Below, one piece after another: positions 1 to 10,958 of a DNA stretch of 64,000 nucleotides. The translations under genes were made by a program, and so were the position numbers. This DNA is from Sesamum alatum. Lineage: Eukaryota; Streptophyta; Magnoliopsida; Lamiales; Pedaliaceae. The stretch spans positions 17,252,854 through 17,316,853 of the forward strand of contig JACGWO010000001.1 of assembly GCA_034509735.1 (NCBI GenBank), written 5' to 3'. The notes under the pieces are model-generated. The model saw only the letters and a list, made by a program, of their open reading frames with translations. It was not told where the DNA came from and did no database searches. Position 1 is the first letter of the stretch, and the number at the start of each line of letters is the position of its first letter.

Positions 1-163
1 TTCTAAATTTTATATTAATTGATAAATTAATTTTTTCTTTCTTTCCTTATTTTTTTTAATGTGATGTGTTAGTTTATATATTTTACTCTTATTTATAATA
101 TATTTTAGAGTGTAAAAAATTATTTATTATATGCACGCAGGAACGGCGTGCCACGGTGGCTAG
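1..163 (+). mobile_element. Helitron 3' end (fragment at the window edge)
   Basis: The right-hand part of a small non-autonomous Helitron. It ends in CTAG followed by T at 160-164, preceded by a GCACGC / GCGTGC hairpin at about 133-151, which is the usual Helitron 3' signature. The same sequence at 45,041-45,204 belongs to a complete 283-bp element, so here the 5' end lies left of the window. It contains no ORF. It is the first sequence shared with the duplicate block at 45 kb. Confidence 0.75.
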
Positions 164-180
164 TTATATAAATATGAGAA

Positions 181-464
181 CACTACAAGAAAATAGTTTA
201 ATAGCAACGAAAAAATTTGTTGTTGAAATCAACATCGAGCTAATTAGCAAGTAAAATTCTCGTTGCTAATCTACACTACTAATATATATTTTAAATAATT
301 TGTTGCTAAACTTGTTAGCAAGTAAATTTTCGTTGCTAAATTCATTAGCAAGGAAACTTTTTATATTAAATAATGCATTAGCAATGAAAATTTTACTTGC
401 TAATTAGTTCGACACTGATTTTTTTTCATTGCTATCGAGTGTTTTTTTTTTTTTTTTTGTAGTG
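181..464. mobile_element. Small CACTA element (284 bp, non-autonomous)
   Basis: Starts with CACTACAAGAAAA and ends with a T-run followed by GTAGTG, which are the inverted termini of En/Spm-type elements. It is flanked by a 3-bp target duplication GAA (178-180 and 465-467). The interior has copies in both orientations of a short subterminal motif around TTAGCAAGTAAA and CGTTGCTAA. No coding capacity. The counterpart is at 45,222-45,498, where the left target triplet has changed to GAG. Confidence 0.88.
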
Positions 465-476
465 GAAGAAGAGATC

Positions 477-542
<66 letters not shown>
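477..542. repeat. (TA)n(GA)n microsatellite
   Basis: About 16 TA units run directly into about 17 GA units. The reading frames across it (Leu-Ser and Tyr-Ile repeats) are artefacts. In the A' copy the equivalent tract is much longer and interrupted. Confidence 0.97.
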
Positions 543-545
<3 letters not shown>

Positions 546-765
546 TTTTGTTGTAAAAAATATGTTTGTTGTGTTAAGGGTAAAATTGAAATATAGCAAA
601 TCAATAAGGTTATTTTTGTCTTATCAATTATCAATTGCATAGAGCTTATAAGATCTTATAAAAAAAAGTTAGGAAAGTTAACTTTTTAAAAAATATCTTA
701 TAGATCCAAAACATCTTATTTTGGGATCTTATAAGCTCTTTAAAAAAAAATTGCCAAACGGGACA

Positions 766-2276
766 CACTATAAAAAAATGCGGGAATTGAAACGGTAACA
801 GGAACGGTTTTTTTAATTTTTGGAACGGTAAATAGTTCACTGGAACCTTTTAGACTGAAATTAGGAATGGTTTTTGGCATACATTAGGTGTACCGTTCCT
901 AATTACCTTTGTATATATAAATTTATAATTTTTGCATTTAGAACACCTTATAAACTTTAGGAACGGTAGCATCAAAATCAAATCGCGCAATTAGGAACGG
1001 TAGTTAGAACACCTTTTGGAATAGTCCCCTTATGTTGTAGATAAAATTTAGCATGGTGTCGCGCAATTAGGAACGGTTAGTTGTAGAGATTAGGATCAAC
1101 AACTGGAATATATTTTGTCGCGACCCGTAGGAACGGTTTTAGCACTCTAACTTTGGAATACCATTTTGGACCGGTTTTTGGTATTGTCGTTAGAACGAAA
1201 TTCTAAGCATCAAAGAATTAATTTTGGAATATATGTAGGCACGGTAAGAACCGTCTTTAGGAACGGTTGACTTGTAACACCATCCTCAAACTCCGGCGTC
1301 ACACCCAGGACGTCACGATCATACATCCATTTCCTCAACTGTCTTAATATGATTGGTCCTACGTATAATTCACAACAGTACGCAATTAAATGACGAGAGT
1401 ATATTATATATATATATATATATATATACATGCAAAAATAACAGAATTTTGCATACTTACCTGAGCAAAACACCTATCAATATCAATGCAAAATTCACGC
1501 TCGGTAATTGATATGTTCGATTTTCCGTATAAAGAATCAAGGGGGGGAGTTACAACAAAATGAGTTGGAAAGTAAGTATAAGAACAATGACAAAGAAGGG
1601 GGACATATATATAGAAAATATTGGAACGGGCATTGGAATATTATTTGGAACACAAAACTAGCCGTTGAAATATAGCCATTGTTCCAGCTTTAGGAACGGT
1701 CTCAAGAGAAGAAACAGGAACGGTAATATTACCATTGTAATATAGCCGTTAGCGCATATTAGGAACGGTATGAGGCACACCCAAAAAGACCGTTCCTACT
1801 TGGAGTAAAATTTGGAACGGTACTTGTAACAATATCGCACTTACTATATACCCACAGTTTGGAACGGTAATTGCATTACATTTTTTCCCATGGCGTAAAA
1901 GGGTCTTCTGTAGGACTACATGTTGGAAAGGTCAGCCCACCGGTCCAAATAGACCCATCCATTGGAACACATATGGTAACGGTAAGTGTTCCCGGTCGGC
2001 TGGCCGTTCCAAATTTCACACATGTGTTCCAAATTGAAGTACAAAATATATCAGGTCCCTTTAGGAACGGTTGTAGGTGTACAAATTGGCTCACCATTGT
2101 TGGCATTCTAATAGGAACGGTCGGGCCGTTCCTATTAATTTGTATTACAATTAGCACGACTGTGATGTCATCAACGGTTTACCGTTTCACCACTGTTCTT
2201 AGAACCGTTCCAATTTGGAACGGTAACTGGAACGGTCGTCTCTATCTGTTCCTATTCCCACATTTTTTTTGTAGTG
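766..2276. mobile_element. CACTA element (1.5 kb) rich in GGAACGGT motifs
   Basis: The left end CACTATAAAAAAATG and the complement of the right end (CACTACAAAAAAAATG) form terminal inverted repeats. A 3-bp target duplication ACA flanks it (763-765 and 2277-2279). The octamer GGAACGGT or its complement occurs roughly twenty times inside, in both orientations, as expected of subterminal binding sites for a CACTA transposase. There is no transposase ORF, so the element is non-autonomous and depends on a relative elsewhere. The ORFs at 1871-2317 (+), 1876-2157 (-) and 1210-1473 (-) consist largely of these motifs and are not credible genes. The counterpart is at 45,965-47,464. Confidence 0.88.
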
Positions 2277-2550
2277 ACATCTTAAAAACTCTCAATCATC
2301 TTATAAAAATATTTTGAAAAGCTTTTAAACTTAGCCAAACACCCTCTAAATGCTATACGATGAAGAGTGAACTTAACCCACTCTCCTATCTTTGTCGTTA
2401 AGGATTGTACATAGCGTCTCATGTTCTTACTCATATAATATGCATATTGGTAGATTTATGTTTTTAGTTTCTAATTTATGTCATCCTTTCAACATCGTCA
2501 TCTTAGATTGGGAAGAAAGATACTTAGTTTCTGGGACCTATATTTCGTAG

Positions 2551-2837
2551 GGAAAATTGTAATTTTCGTCATGTAATTTAAAGAGGGTGGCAATTTTGGT
2601 CTTATACGAATTGATTTTCGTAATTTTGTCCTGTAACTTTAAAATTTTGTAATTTTCATCCTTTTTGCCCAGAAAACGCATGTGCCGGGCATGTGACCTT
2701 GATAATTGAAACTTCGAGGCCAAAATGGGGTCAAAATTGTCAAATTTTCAAAATTACATGACTAAATTACTAAAATCAATTCGTACAGACCAAAGTTGCC
2801 ACCCTTTAAGTTACAGTACAAAGATTGCAATTTTTCA
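2551..2837. repeat. Foldback (inverted-repeat) element, family FB, copy 1
   Basis: An imperfect palindrome of about 290 bp. The left arm (GAAAATTGTAATTTTCGTC, then GGTGGCAATTTTGGTC, then CGAATTGATTTT) returns as its complement on the right side in reverse order. The centre contains GCATGTGCCGGGCATGTGAC. Noncoding. Relatives occur at 3453, 35852, 36835, 47737 and 48637. Its mobility is inferred only from this multiplicity; no target duplication could be assigned. Confidence 0.7.
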
Positions 2838-3452
2838 TAAAAAAAACTCGTGCTATTTGCTGAAAATTTTATTTTTTACTCCTCATAAAGAAAATAAATT
2901 AATAATGTCTACAATAGAAAAATTAGAGTCTTAAAATATTTCTCAAGTTTCGTAAATCAACATGCCCCCAGCATGAGATTTGACGAAGGTTGTGTTGGAA
3001 AAATAGACTATAAAAGAATTATTCTTACAATAAATTTACCTATTTTTAATCTTCTTAGAGTAAATAAATGAATAAACTTCATACTAAAAAAAATTAGAGC
3101 CATAAATATACTATAAAAACTCATATTTTTTGCTGAAATTTTTTTTACTCATAAAGAAAATAAATTAATAACCCCTTTTAATTAAAAAATTAGAGCTATA
3201 AAAAAATATTTTTCAAGCTTCACAAATTAACATGCCCCCAACATGGGATCTGACGATGGTAGTGCTGAACAAATAGACTATAAAAATATTATTTTTAAAA
3301 ATTCACCTTTTTTTTACCTCAGAGAAAATCAATCAATAAAGTCTATAATTCAAAGTTTTAGAACCACAGAAATATAATTTTGAAACCCCGCAAATCAATG
3401 CCCCTAGCATGGGGTGTCTTGAGGGCAATGCTGAATCAAGGGACTAAAACTA

Positions 3453-3725
3453 GAAAATTGTAATTTTCATCATGTAACTTAAGGGTGGCAATTTTGGTCC
3501 TACACGAATTGATTTTCGCAATTTAGTCCTGTAACTTTGAATAATCAGCAATTTTGGTCTTTTTTAGCCGAAAAAACGCATGTGTTGGGTACATGACGTT
3601 TAAAATTGGAATTTTTCGCCAGATGGGATCAAAATTGCCAAATTTTCAAAGTTATAAGACTAAATTTTAAAATCAATTCGTGCAGGACTAAAATTGCCAC
3701 CCCCTCAAAATTATTGCAATTTTCC
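3453..3725. repeat. Foldback element, family FB, copy 2
   Basis: Same arm sequences as the copy at 2551, with a diverged centre around GCATGTGTTGGGTACATGAC. The 600 bases between the two copies are AT-rich, noncoding and contain internal short repeats (CATGCCCCCAGCATG, CATGCCCCCAACATG, ATGCCCCTAGCATGG). Confidence 0.68.
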
Positions 3726-5031
3726 CTATTTGGTAAGAGTCTTCTCAAGTAGCTGTCGGCGATCTTGTACTAATCTCTTTGAATGAATTTTAAGTTGTTT
3801 TTATTGTCTATGATCTTATAATGATCATCGTATAGATTCTCCTCGAGGTCGAATTAAATCATGTCCTTTTCTAATACTTATTTTATATTATATGATTGAC
3901 CAACTTTTTAAGATCACATAAGTTGATCGCATCCTTTTCGGATACATCTTGTTTCTATTGTCAGGCCATCTCCTCGAGGTTCGAGGTCATATATATCAGT
4001 TATATCATCTTCAGATACACCTTCAGTTTATTTTTAGACCATCTCTTGGTGTCATATATATTGGTCATACCCTTTTTGGATGCACCTTCATTTTATTTTA
4101 GACAACTCTTTGAGAACATTTGAGTGGATCGTACTCTATTCGAATATGCTTTATTTGATTTTTAGACCAGTTGCAATGTATTTTATTAAAATGCTTTTTA
4201 ATGTTAATATCGTTTTTTCTTAAAATGCTTTTAGACCAGTTGCAACTAATTTGGGATATGATATGATCAGCTAAGTTGATCATGGAGGTGTTTCAGTCAA
4301 GGTTGTTGTCCTCGCGTACTCAATCTAAAACTGTATTGAACATTGATCGTCTTTAAAGCCTACACTGACATATTATAATTAAAAGAACGTTACAAATTTT
4401 TCAATGTTTAAATTAGATAAATCAATCCAAAAATAATAAGTGTTGCAATAAATGTAGTCAACTTAAAATACTTGATAAAACAGGACGAAGTATTTATATA
4501 TAGCTTCGATCAACTCAGACTAATCACATCAGTATGACGAGAAATATCGTAGAATTTAGATACAAAGGAAACAGTGGAACAATATGTGACAATGATGCAT
4601 GGTGATCTATTTGGGTTGGAGTGGGGCTTGAGGTCGGGGTCGGCATTGGGTGAATGCAATGTCAACGGAAAATATGTGAAAGGCTACTGCAACTCTAATT
4701 GATTCGGACCGAACCGAAATCAATCCAATCCATTTTGAATTCTTGACCCAATCCATTGAACTCAAAACTCATTTGGATCCAACCCAAAACCGACGCAATC
4801 AGCCCACTTGTTACAATTTGAATGAAAATATGAGAAAAAGGCTAGTGTAACTCTAACTGGTCTTATTTAATTGAGATTGGATTCCGACTCAAACGGCCTA
4901 ATGATAATCGATCTCACAGTTGGAGTTCAATTCTACTACACGAATACTTTACTGTATACATATACACATACTTACAGATTGATGAAAATACATATTCGCC
5001 TCATCTATTAGCATTTCTCAACGCAGTTCAC
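3726..5031. other. Noncoding stretch upstream of the 124-codon ORF
   Basis: No gene recognised. The stretch is present in all three copies of the block (here, about 48,906-50,210, and diverged at about 37,417-38,900). Short ORFs such as 3896-4123 change reading sense between copies and look random. Confidence 0.6.
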
Positions 5032-5406
5032 ATGATGATTAAGGATAACAAGACGATCTCTAACAGAAGAATCAAGAGGAGGTGCTGCATTACTGCAATG
5101 GCCGCTACGGCGGCACCGACAGTTGTCTACTACGCCAAGCTCGAGCGGAGAAAGGGAAACATAAACGGTAACTTCTTCTATCGTTTGAGGGTGCCCTACT
5201 CCGACTACCAAGGTTTCACTCAGGTCGTTAGTGATTGCAGCACGTATGGGGATATTGGCATTAAATTTCCGGTGATGTTTCCTAATGAGTTACGTCAGAG
5301 TGGTCGTCCAGTGGATATAACATCGCCGGCGGGGAATCTACCTAACAGAGATACGTTGCTAGGGAACAAGAGAGCAAATGATGATTTTACGATAGTTTAT
5401 TATTAG
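5032..5406 (+). CDS. Unrecognised ORF, 124 codons (block A copy)
   Basis: I do not recognise this protein. It starts with a basic stretch and then an alanine-rich segment around residues 22-30. The best-conserved part (residues about 32-62, containing FYRLRVPYSDYQGF) also survives in a rearranged third copy near 38,950-39,030. After the stop, similar codon content seems to continue (5407-5500), so this may be the remnant of a longer gene. The A and A' copies differ by at least eight amino-acid changes (such as R to W at residue 16, P to V, K to E) against about two silent changes, which argues against strong selection on the protein. It may be a gene relic rather than an expressed gene. Confidence 0.3.
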   Translation: MMIKDNKTISNRRIKRRCCITAMAATAAPTVVYYAKLERRKGNINGNFFYRLRVPYSDYQGFTQVVSDCSTYGDIGIKFPVMFPNELRQSGRPVDITSPAGNLPNRDTLLGNKRANDDFTIVYY

Positions 5407-6094
5407 AATGAAGAGAGGAAGAGGTATGATGAGAGGTTTGTGGTGGGGAAGTTTCCTGAAGCTTCAATGCCGCTCATGGAAAAGACTTATTTTTCTTGAC
5501 GAGAACCTCACCCCACTTCAGGTTTTACTTACAGGAAATTCTAACGATCGATCGTACTTAATCATACCTTAATCAATTACATGATAAATGTATTATAATT
5601 ATTATATATATTGAGTAATTGATGTGCTATTTGAAAAAATAACCAATCATACTAATGCATTCTGTATGATTGGTTGGTCAGATCATGCTTGATTTAAGTA
5701 AGATTTTTTTCCTTATTTAGAGATAATTAAATTATTTAATTTGGTTCGATTTGTAACGCGAGAAATTTTCTATACTACTTTGTTATTATACATTGACGGT
5801 GATAGTAATGATCGATGTTTATCAAAATTATAGTATTTTTGCATTTGACGGGCTTTATTAATTAAGTTTGATCGATATGCAACCGAAAGATAGTTTTTTT
5901 CTTTTTTTCTTTTTGTTGGGGTAAGTTTTTTGAAAATTTTAAGTAAAATTTATAGATTGTATAATGTATACTATGTATTTTGATATAAATATAAAACTCA
6001 CAAATAGATATAAAAAATCATAAGTTAATTATTAGGACTTGTCAATTTAAAATATTATAAGAGGTTATACATAGATATTAAAATATAACATAGA

Positions 6095-6143
<49 letters not shown>

Positions 6144-6310
6144 TTTAAGTTTATTTTATATAAACTATCAAAGTTAAATGTATAAATAAAAGTAACATAG
6201 TTTATTATTATCTAAAATAAATGTATGAGTCGTTGCACTCAAAGTCTTAAAAGGTATGTCACAATAATCTTACTAACATGATTTTGACTAGTTTTATGAG
6301 TCACATTCCA
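5407..6310. other. AT-rich noncoding stretch with an (ATT)n microsatellite
   Basis: No gene seen. A TTA/ATT trinucleotide run occupies about 6097-6142; it is shorter in the A' copy (about 51,275-51,304). A' also has an extra 100 or so bases near 51,380-51,480 that match the third copy at 42,281 but are missing here. Confidence 0.7.
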
Positions 6311-6392
6311 GTAAAAACATAGTCATATTGCTTTAATTATAATCACAATGCTTTATCCAAAACAAACATACCATAATTATAATAGACTAAAC

Positions 6393-6480
6393 TAATGTGC
6401 AAAATATGCGTAAAGAGCGACAAAGTGCAAAATATGCGCAAAGAGCGACTAAATGCAAAAATATGCACCAAGAGCATATC
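6393..6480 (+). promoter_or_regulatory. Promoter tandem repeat, about 27-bp unit, upstream of ZF-HD (three units)
   Basis: Three head-to-tail units built on TGCAAAATATGCG followed by AAAGAGCGAC; the third is degraded. The array lies about 250-330 bp upstream of the TATA box. Equivalent arrays precede each ZF-HD-type promoter: two units at 10,504, about four at 42,527, three at 51,663 and two at 55,767. The array is a candidate regulatory module, inferred only from position and retention. Confidence 0.55.
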
Positions 6481-6725
6481 ACTAATCTTGAAGAAGAAAT
6501 AATTTTGACTCTCGACAAATTTACAGTTCACTAATCCAAATGCATTGTTTTAGTATCACGTTCTAAATTTTTCAATACTAAGAGCATTACAACCCCAAGT
6601 CTATACATTTGACTAAATTATCATGAATTTATTCATTCAGTAAAAGAGATAGAGATGCTACTCACCAAAATTACATACTAAAATTGCATTTGCAACTTTT
6701 CAGCAGGACAACTTGCTGCGATTTG

Positions 6726-6733
6726 TATATAAA
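6726..6733 (+). promoter_or_regulatory. TATA box of the ZF-HD gene (block A)
   Basis: TATATAAA, about 105 bp upstream of the ATG at 6831. Transcription would start near 6757. The in-frame ATG at 6684 therefore lies upstream of the expected transcript, which is why the shorter start was chosen. Confidence 0.65.
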
Positions 6734-6830
6734 CCCCTCTCTGGTTCACTTCCATCAGAAACCCTGCAGTTTAGTTAAAATCAAAAGATTAGAAAAACCT
6801 GTTTTGCTATCATCTTTCTCTGCTGCTGAA

Positions 6831-7469
6831 ATGGCCACCAACAACATTTCCCAAGAAGCAAGGAGTGAAGTCCTTGTGATGTACAGAGAATGCCTGCACA
6901 ACCATGCAGCAACAACCACACCCATGGCTTATATTGTTGATGGTTGTGGTCTATTTGAGGCCAGCGGCCCAAACGGCATGGTCTGTGCTGCGTGTCGTTG
7001 CCACCGGAATTTCCACAGGCGACTAGAAGTGGACATTCCTCATGCACAGATTCAAAATAACATCGCTTCCCAACAGCATGGCACGTCAACAAATCCTGTC
7101 CTGCTCCCACAGCCACAAGCCCATCAGCAAACGTCCACAAACCGTACAACTACTTCTGCACCGACCCCTGCAATTCCAGATCCAGTCCCACAGCCACAGT
7201 TTCATCCTCAGACATACACAAGACGTGCACAGACTCCTGCACCAATAGGAAGGCAGGAAACGAATCGGCAATTTCAGAGGTCGGAAGAGCCGATTCAGGA
7301 GGCTAGTACACGACATACAGTGGAGACAGAGGCTACTGTGCGTAGAAGAAGGATAACCCGTGGACAAAGTGAAAGAATGAGGGTTATTGCAGAGAGCAAC
7401 GGTTGGAAGATGTTCCGGGAGTATTCTAGAGAAGAAGTTAATCGTATATGTGCAGATTGGGATTACTAG
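6831..7469 (+). pseudogene. Zinc-finger homeodomain (ZF-HD) gene, frameshifted copy
   Basis: ZF-HD proteins are plant nuclear transcription factors that dimerise through an N-terminal Cys/His finger and bind DNA with a C-terminal homeodomain. The finger is complete (residues about 18-63: [29 protein letters not shown]). A Pro/Gln/Thr-rich linker follows, then the start of the homeodomain (RRRRITRGQ from about residue 171, with GWKMF and NRIC). A 2-bp deletion near 7455 relative to the copy at 52,098 shifts the frame after residue 208 and ends the protein at 212 aa. The DNA-recognition helix is lost, although its coding sequence is still present downstream to 7542. No intron, as is usual for the family. 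The product, if made, would keep the dimerisation finger without DNA binding. Confidence 0.85.
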
Positions 7470-7542
7470 AACAGTAATGAAAAATGGGATCTCCAACCAC
7501 AGGCGTATACATGCAGCAGCAAGTAATCCTGAAGCTAACTAG

Positions 7543-10430
7543 ACTTAGATTTGGTTTGAATAACTTCTTATTAGAAATTTCATTTCAACTTTCAAATAGA
7601 GTCAATAGTTTTAAGGTTTTTTTTGGATATTGTAACTTATATTTCTCTAGTTAGGTATTAAAAACTTTTGATCCAATTCAACTTAAATTAGATCGATACA
7701 AATGACTAGAAATAAGCTAATATTGAAGGTTCTATTAGAATTAGATCTATTAAAATGTTCTTTGGCTTGCTTTTGACAACCAATATTTGGTTTCTCCAGT
7801 AATTGACTTGGAATCTGCTAAACATAATTCTGATGAAGATACAAATATACATTATTTTTGTGGAAAAAAATAGATAATGCGCTAAAAACAGACAACCAAC
7901 TTTGTGCATTTCTTGTGCAGTCAAAGAGCTAGATGCTCTGGCCGCAACTTCTTGCCATTTTAAGGCAACAATCAGATTTATTTTGAATCGTACATGTACG
8001 GTAGTATCTTTCTCTCCCACGGACCACACAAATCACAGTATACATTAGACTAACAGAAAGGCCATTTGCTACAGTGTAAAAGGAAAGGAAAAGGAAAATG
8101 GTTATTTACCAGAGAACAGAAAATCACAAGACCGGAAAACTGGATGGTAAGCAAAAGCTGAAGGGTAAGGAACAAGATCCAAGTGTCTTTCAATAATATC
8201 AAATTCTTAACAAACGCCATGATACTACAGTGAACAGCTACTTCATTTAAGAGTTTAAGTAGACATAAAAAAGTAAATACATTATTCAGTATCAAATTTA
8301 TGATACTTTAATGTGTTATACCTTTTTTATGTGCCTAATCAACATACTAGAGTTATTGGATGCCCGTGTCTATTTTTTTCTTTTCTATTACTTTTTGGGA
8401 CACATTTTGAAGTATCAAATGTGTATTTGTAAATACAGAATCCAAATATCAGAAGGAAGCTTAAGGAACAAATCACCTCCAAACCACAAAACTGAAAACA
8501 AAACAAATATATGAAAAGAAAGCAAAACCTGCAACAACAGGATGAGGACTAAGAACTCCACCGGTCGCAACAACCATAGCATCTGGCACAAAATGTTGCA
8601 TACAATTGCATGTCAGCAGCAGCAGCAAGACAAGCAATGAGTGCTCGACACCTGAAGCTTCAGTTCAATATAGGTTACAAGTCCTCCTAAGGCATCAACA
8701 GCTTCTTTCGCTGTGACTATTCCAACAAAACCATACAAAGTCAGATATCCATGCTTGGAATTAGTAAAGAGACTATTCATCAATAAGGAAAACAGATATG
8801 TGACTGATGATTAATGATGATAAAATAGGATCCTGGATTAGAACAGCGGGCAGATGAAGGCTCACTCATGTTAGGATGCTCCTATGGTCTGTAAGCCTAG
8901 ATTCTTCTCAGAACACGGACTCACATCCAAAGGCAATTATGCTTCTCAGAAGCACAGATTGACTCTTAAAATTCATCTCATTTCAACAACAGATTACAAG
9001 ACCAGCAAATCTATGCAGAATATAGTTTTCACAAATATCCATTCATATTGTACGGGATTATGGACCAGAAACAAAGCTACAAAATTATGTAACAACCCTC
9101 GTAATTACGATCAGTACTTATAGAGATTTATAAAAGTAGGATAAAAGGAACTAAGTTTGAATTGATTTAAAAAATAAAAATGGTCAAACAACACGTAACT
9201 GCATGTAAGAATCTTGATGATGGTCTGCATGTAAGAATCTTGATGATGGTTGTTGATGAGGTTATTCCAGGAAAAATCACTAGAATAATTTAATCAACTA
9301 GCAACCCCTGTAATTCTCTATCCTACATTCTTTGGCTTGCAGCAACATCGTTCTCTTGGCATGACATGAGAAAGGAAGCATACTATGATGAACACTATCA
9401 ATTAAAAGATTAATGTAATGATTAAAGATGACTAAAAAATAACGACAACTAGTTAATCCAATGCAACCAAAGTAGATAAGTTCAATAAATACTTCTTCTC
9501 ACAAACATTTGGTATTTGGATGAAATGGAAACAATGAAATTAATATCTGATGCTTTTAAACTTGTTATTAAATAAATGACCACTGCACAGCTGAAATAAT
9601 GATGGTGTTAACAAGATGACAAAAGCTTGATATGAAACAATTGATCATAATCAATATTAATCCAATATGGTTCGCCAACATGTATCAGAATTAATGTATC
9701 CCAGTTCCTTTCACATAAATCGTCAAGGAATTTCAATTTAATTCACCCGTCAATAAATATATTTCAGCCAACACAAGTCCATGTTAACCTATATCAAGAT
9801 CTCCAACAAACAACATTCTAAATAAAGAACCCATCAAACATAAGTCTAAGATTTTCAACTTGAAATTATATTCAAATGGCATATAAAGAATATTCAAAAA
9901 ATTAAAAATTTTCTATTTATTAGTGAAAATAAATAATTGAAATCTTATAAAAGCAAACATGTAGACCTTACCAAATCTCAAATTTTTTACTTGGAATGTT
10001 TAGGAAGATGTGTTTATGTGAAAGCTTAGATAGGAACTCAGTATGTTTTGATCATTAGTTTATGTTCTTCTTACTTCACTAATTTGATGCGAGTTTTCCT
10101 TATTCTAGTAACTTAGTTAACTCAAGCATATTCTATTACTCCCTTGTCCACATGTGTGCATAAACGAGCGTGTGTAGGTTTTGTTAAAAATTGATAAGGT
10201 CCTTTTCTGAACTTGAAGTAATCATGAGTTATATAATTTCAATTATAACCATCCAAGCAATATGTTTCCTTGTTAGCGTCCAGTCCTTAAGTGGAGTAGG
10301 AACAATCTAAGAGCCGATAACGGTCCAACAATTTTTAATCTGAAAGAGATCAAATTCGTATTCCATAGTCTAATATATTATACGAATTCATCGTTATTTG
10401 ATGAGTGACTGAGAACACAAAGGGATATAA
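7543..10430. other. Noncoding interval between the ZF-HD gene and its finger-only relative
   Basis: No confident gene. Faint exon-like pieces exist. On the plus strand at about 7919-8040 a TGTGCAG acceptor precedes about 40 open codons. On the minus strand at about 8650-8720 an open stretch lies between a CACAG and a CAGGTG, and another at about 8530-8590 ends in GCAG/GT. None matched a family I know, and they are preserved equally in A' (offset about 45,262). They may be relics of a broken gene. A 19-bp direct repeat (GCATGTAAGAATCTTGATG) sits at about 9202 and 9229. Confidence 0.4.
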
Positions 10431-10503
10431 CTAAGTCCCAACAAAAGAAGTATGACAGACAAAGTATGCGTAAAGATTATAATTATAATGCACTAAACTA
10501 AAG

Positions 10504-10556
10504 CTATGTGCAAAATATGCGTACAGAGCGACTATGTGAAAAATATGCGCAAAAAA
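10504..10556 (+). promoter_or_regulatory. Promoter tandem repeat upstream of the finger-only gene (two units)
   Basis: Two units of the same TGCAAAATATGCG repeat found upstream of the ZF-HD gene. The surrounding 10,440-10,950 is homologous to 6340-6830, so the whole promoter region was duplicated with the finger exon. Confidence 0.5.
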
Positions 10557-10847
10557 TATATCACTAATCTTCAAGAAGACATAAGTTTGTTTTCCCAAAA
10601 ATACAGTTCGATAATCCATATGCACCCTTTTAGTATCACGTTTGAAATTTTTCATACAAAGAGCATTATGACCTTAAGTCTATACATTTAAATTTCAATG
10701 TTCACATACATTTTGACTGAATTATAATGAATTTATACATTCAGAAAAACAGATAGAGATACTGCACACTAAATTACATACTAAAATTGCACTTACAACT
10801 TTTCAGCAGGACAGCTCGCTGTGATTAGATTTTGGCAGACTTGTGAA

Positions 10848-10853
10848 TATAAA
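10848..10853 (+). promoter_or_regulatory. TATA box of the finger-only gene (block A)
   Basis: TATAAA followed by CCCCTCTC, as at the ZF-HD gene, about 106 bp upstream of the ATG at 10,959. Confidence 0.6.
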
Positions 10854-10958
10854 CCCCTCTCTAGTTCATTTCCATACACCTCCATCAGAAAGCCTGCAGT
10901 TTGGTTAAATCAAAAGATTAGAAAAACCTCTTTTGTTATCATCTACCCTGCTGCTGAA

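Noticed and set aside
1871..2317. 148-codon plus-strand ORF and its antisense partners in the CACTA element
   Set aside because: Composed of the repeated GGAACGGT motif region; not maintained in A' (shortened to 99 codons in a different extent) and resembles no transposase.
6393..6480. Short regular repeats considered as a CRISPR-like array
   Set aside because: Units are contiguous with no spacers, in plant DNA; this is a minisatellite.
6684..6830. N-terminal extension of the ZF-HD protein from an upstream ATG
   Set aside because: It lies at and above the TATA box, and the family start MATNN.. just before the finger fits better. The same reasoning applies at 10,821, 51,951 and 56,082.
6781..7149. 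Antisense ORFs over the ZF-HD genes (also 7086-7496, 52,048-52,416, 52,353-52,781)
   Set aside because: Shadows of the plus-strand coding sequence; the strong domain match is on the plus strand.
7706..8295. Minus-strand ORFs of 107 and 81 codons
   Set aside because: No recognisable domain, AT-rich codons, lengths differ in A'; probably random.
8530..8740. Minus-strand exon-like pieces (open codons with plausible splice sites)
   Set aside because: They could not be tied to any protein family or to the missing HISN1 exons; too short to annotate as a gene.
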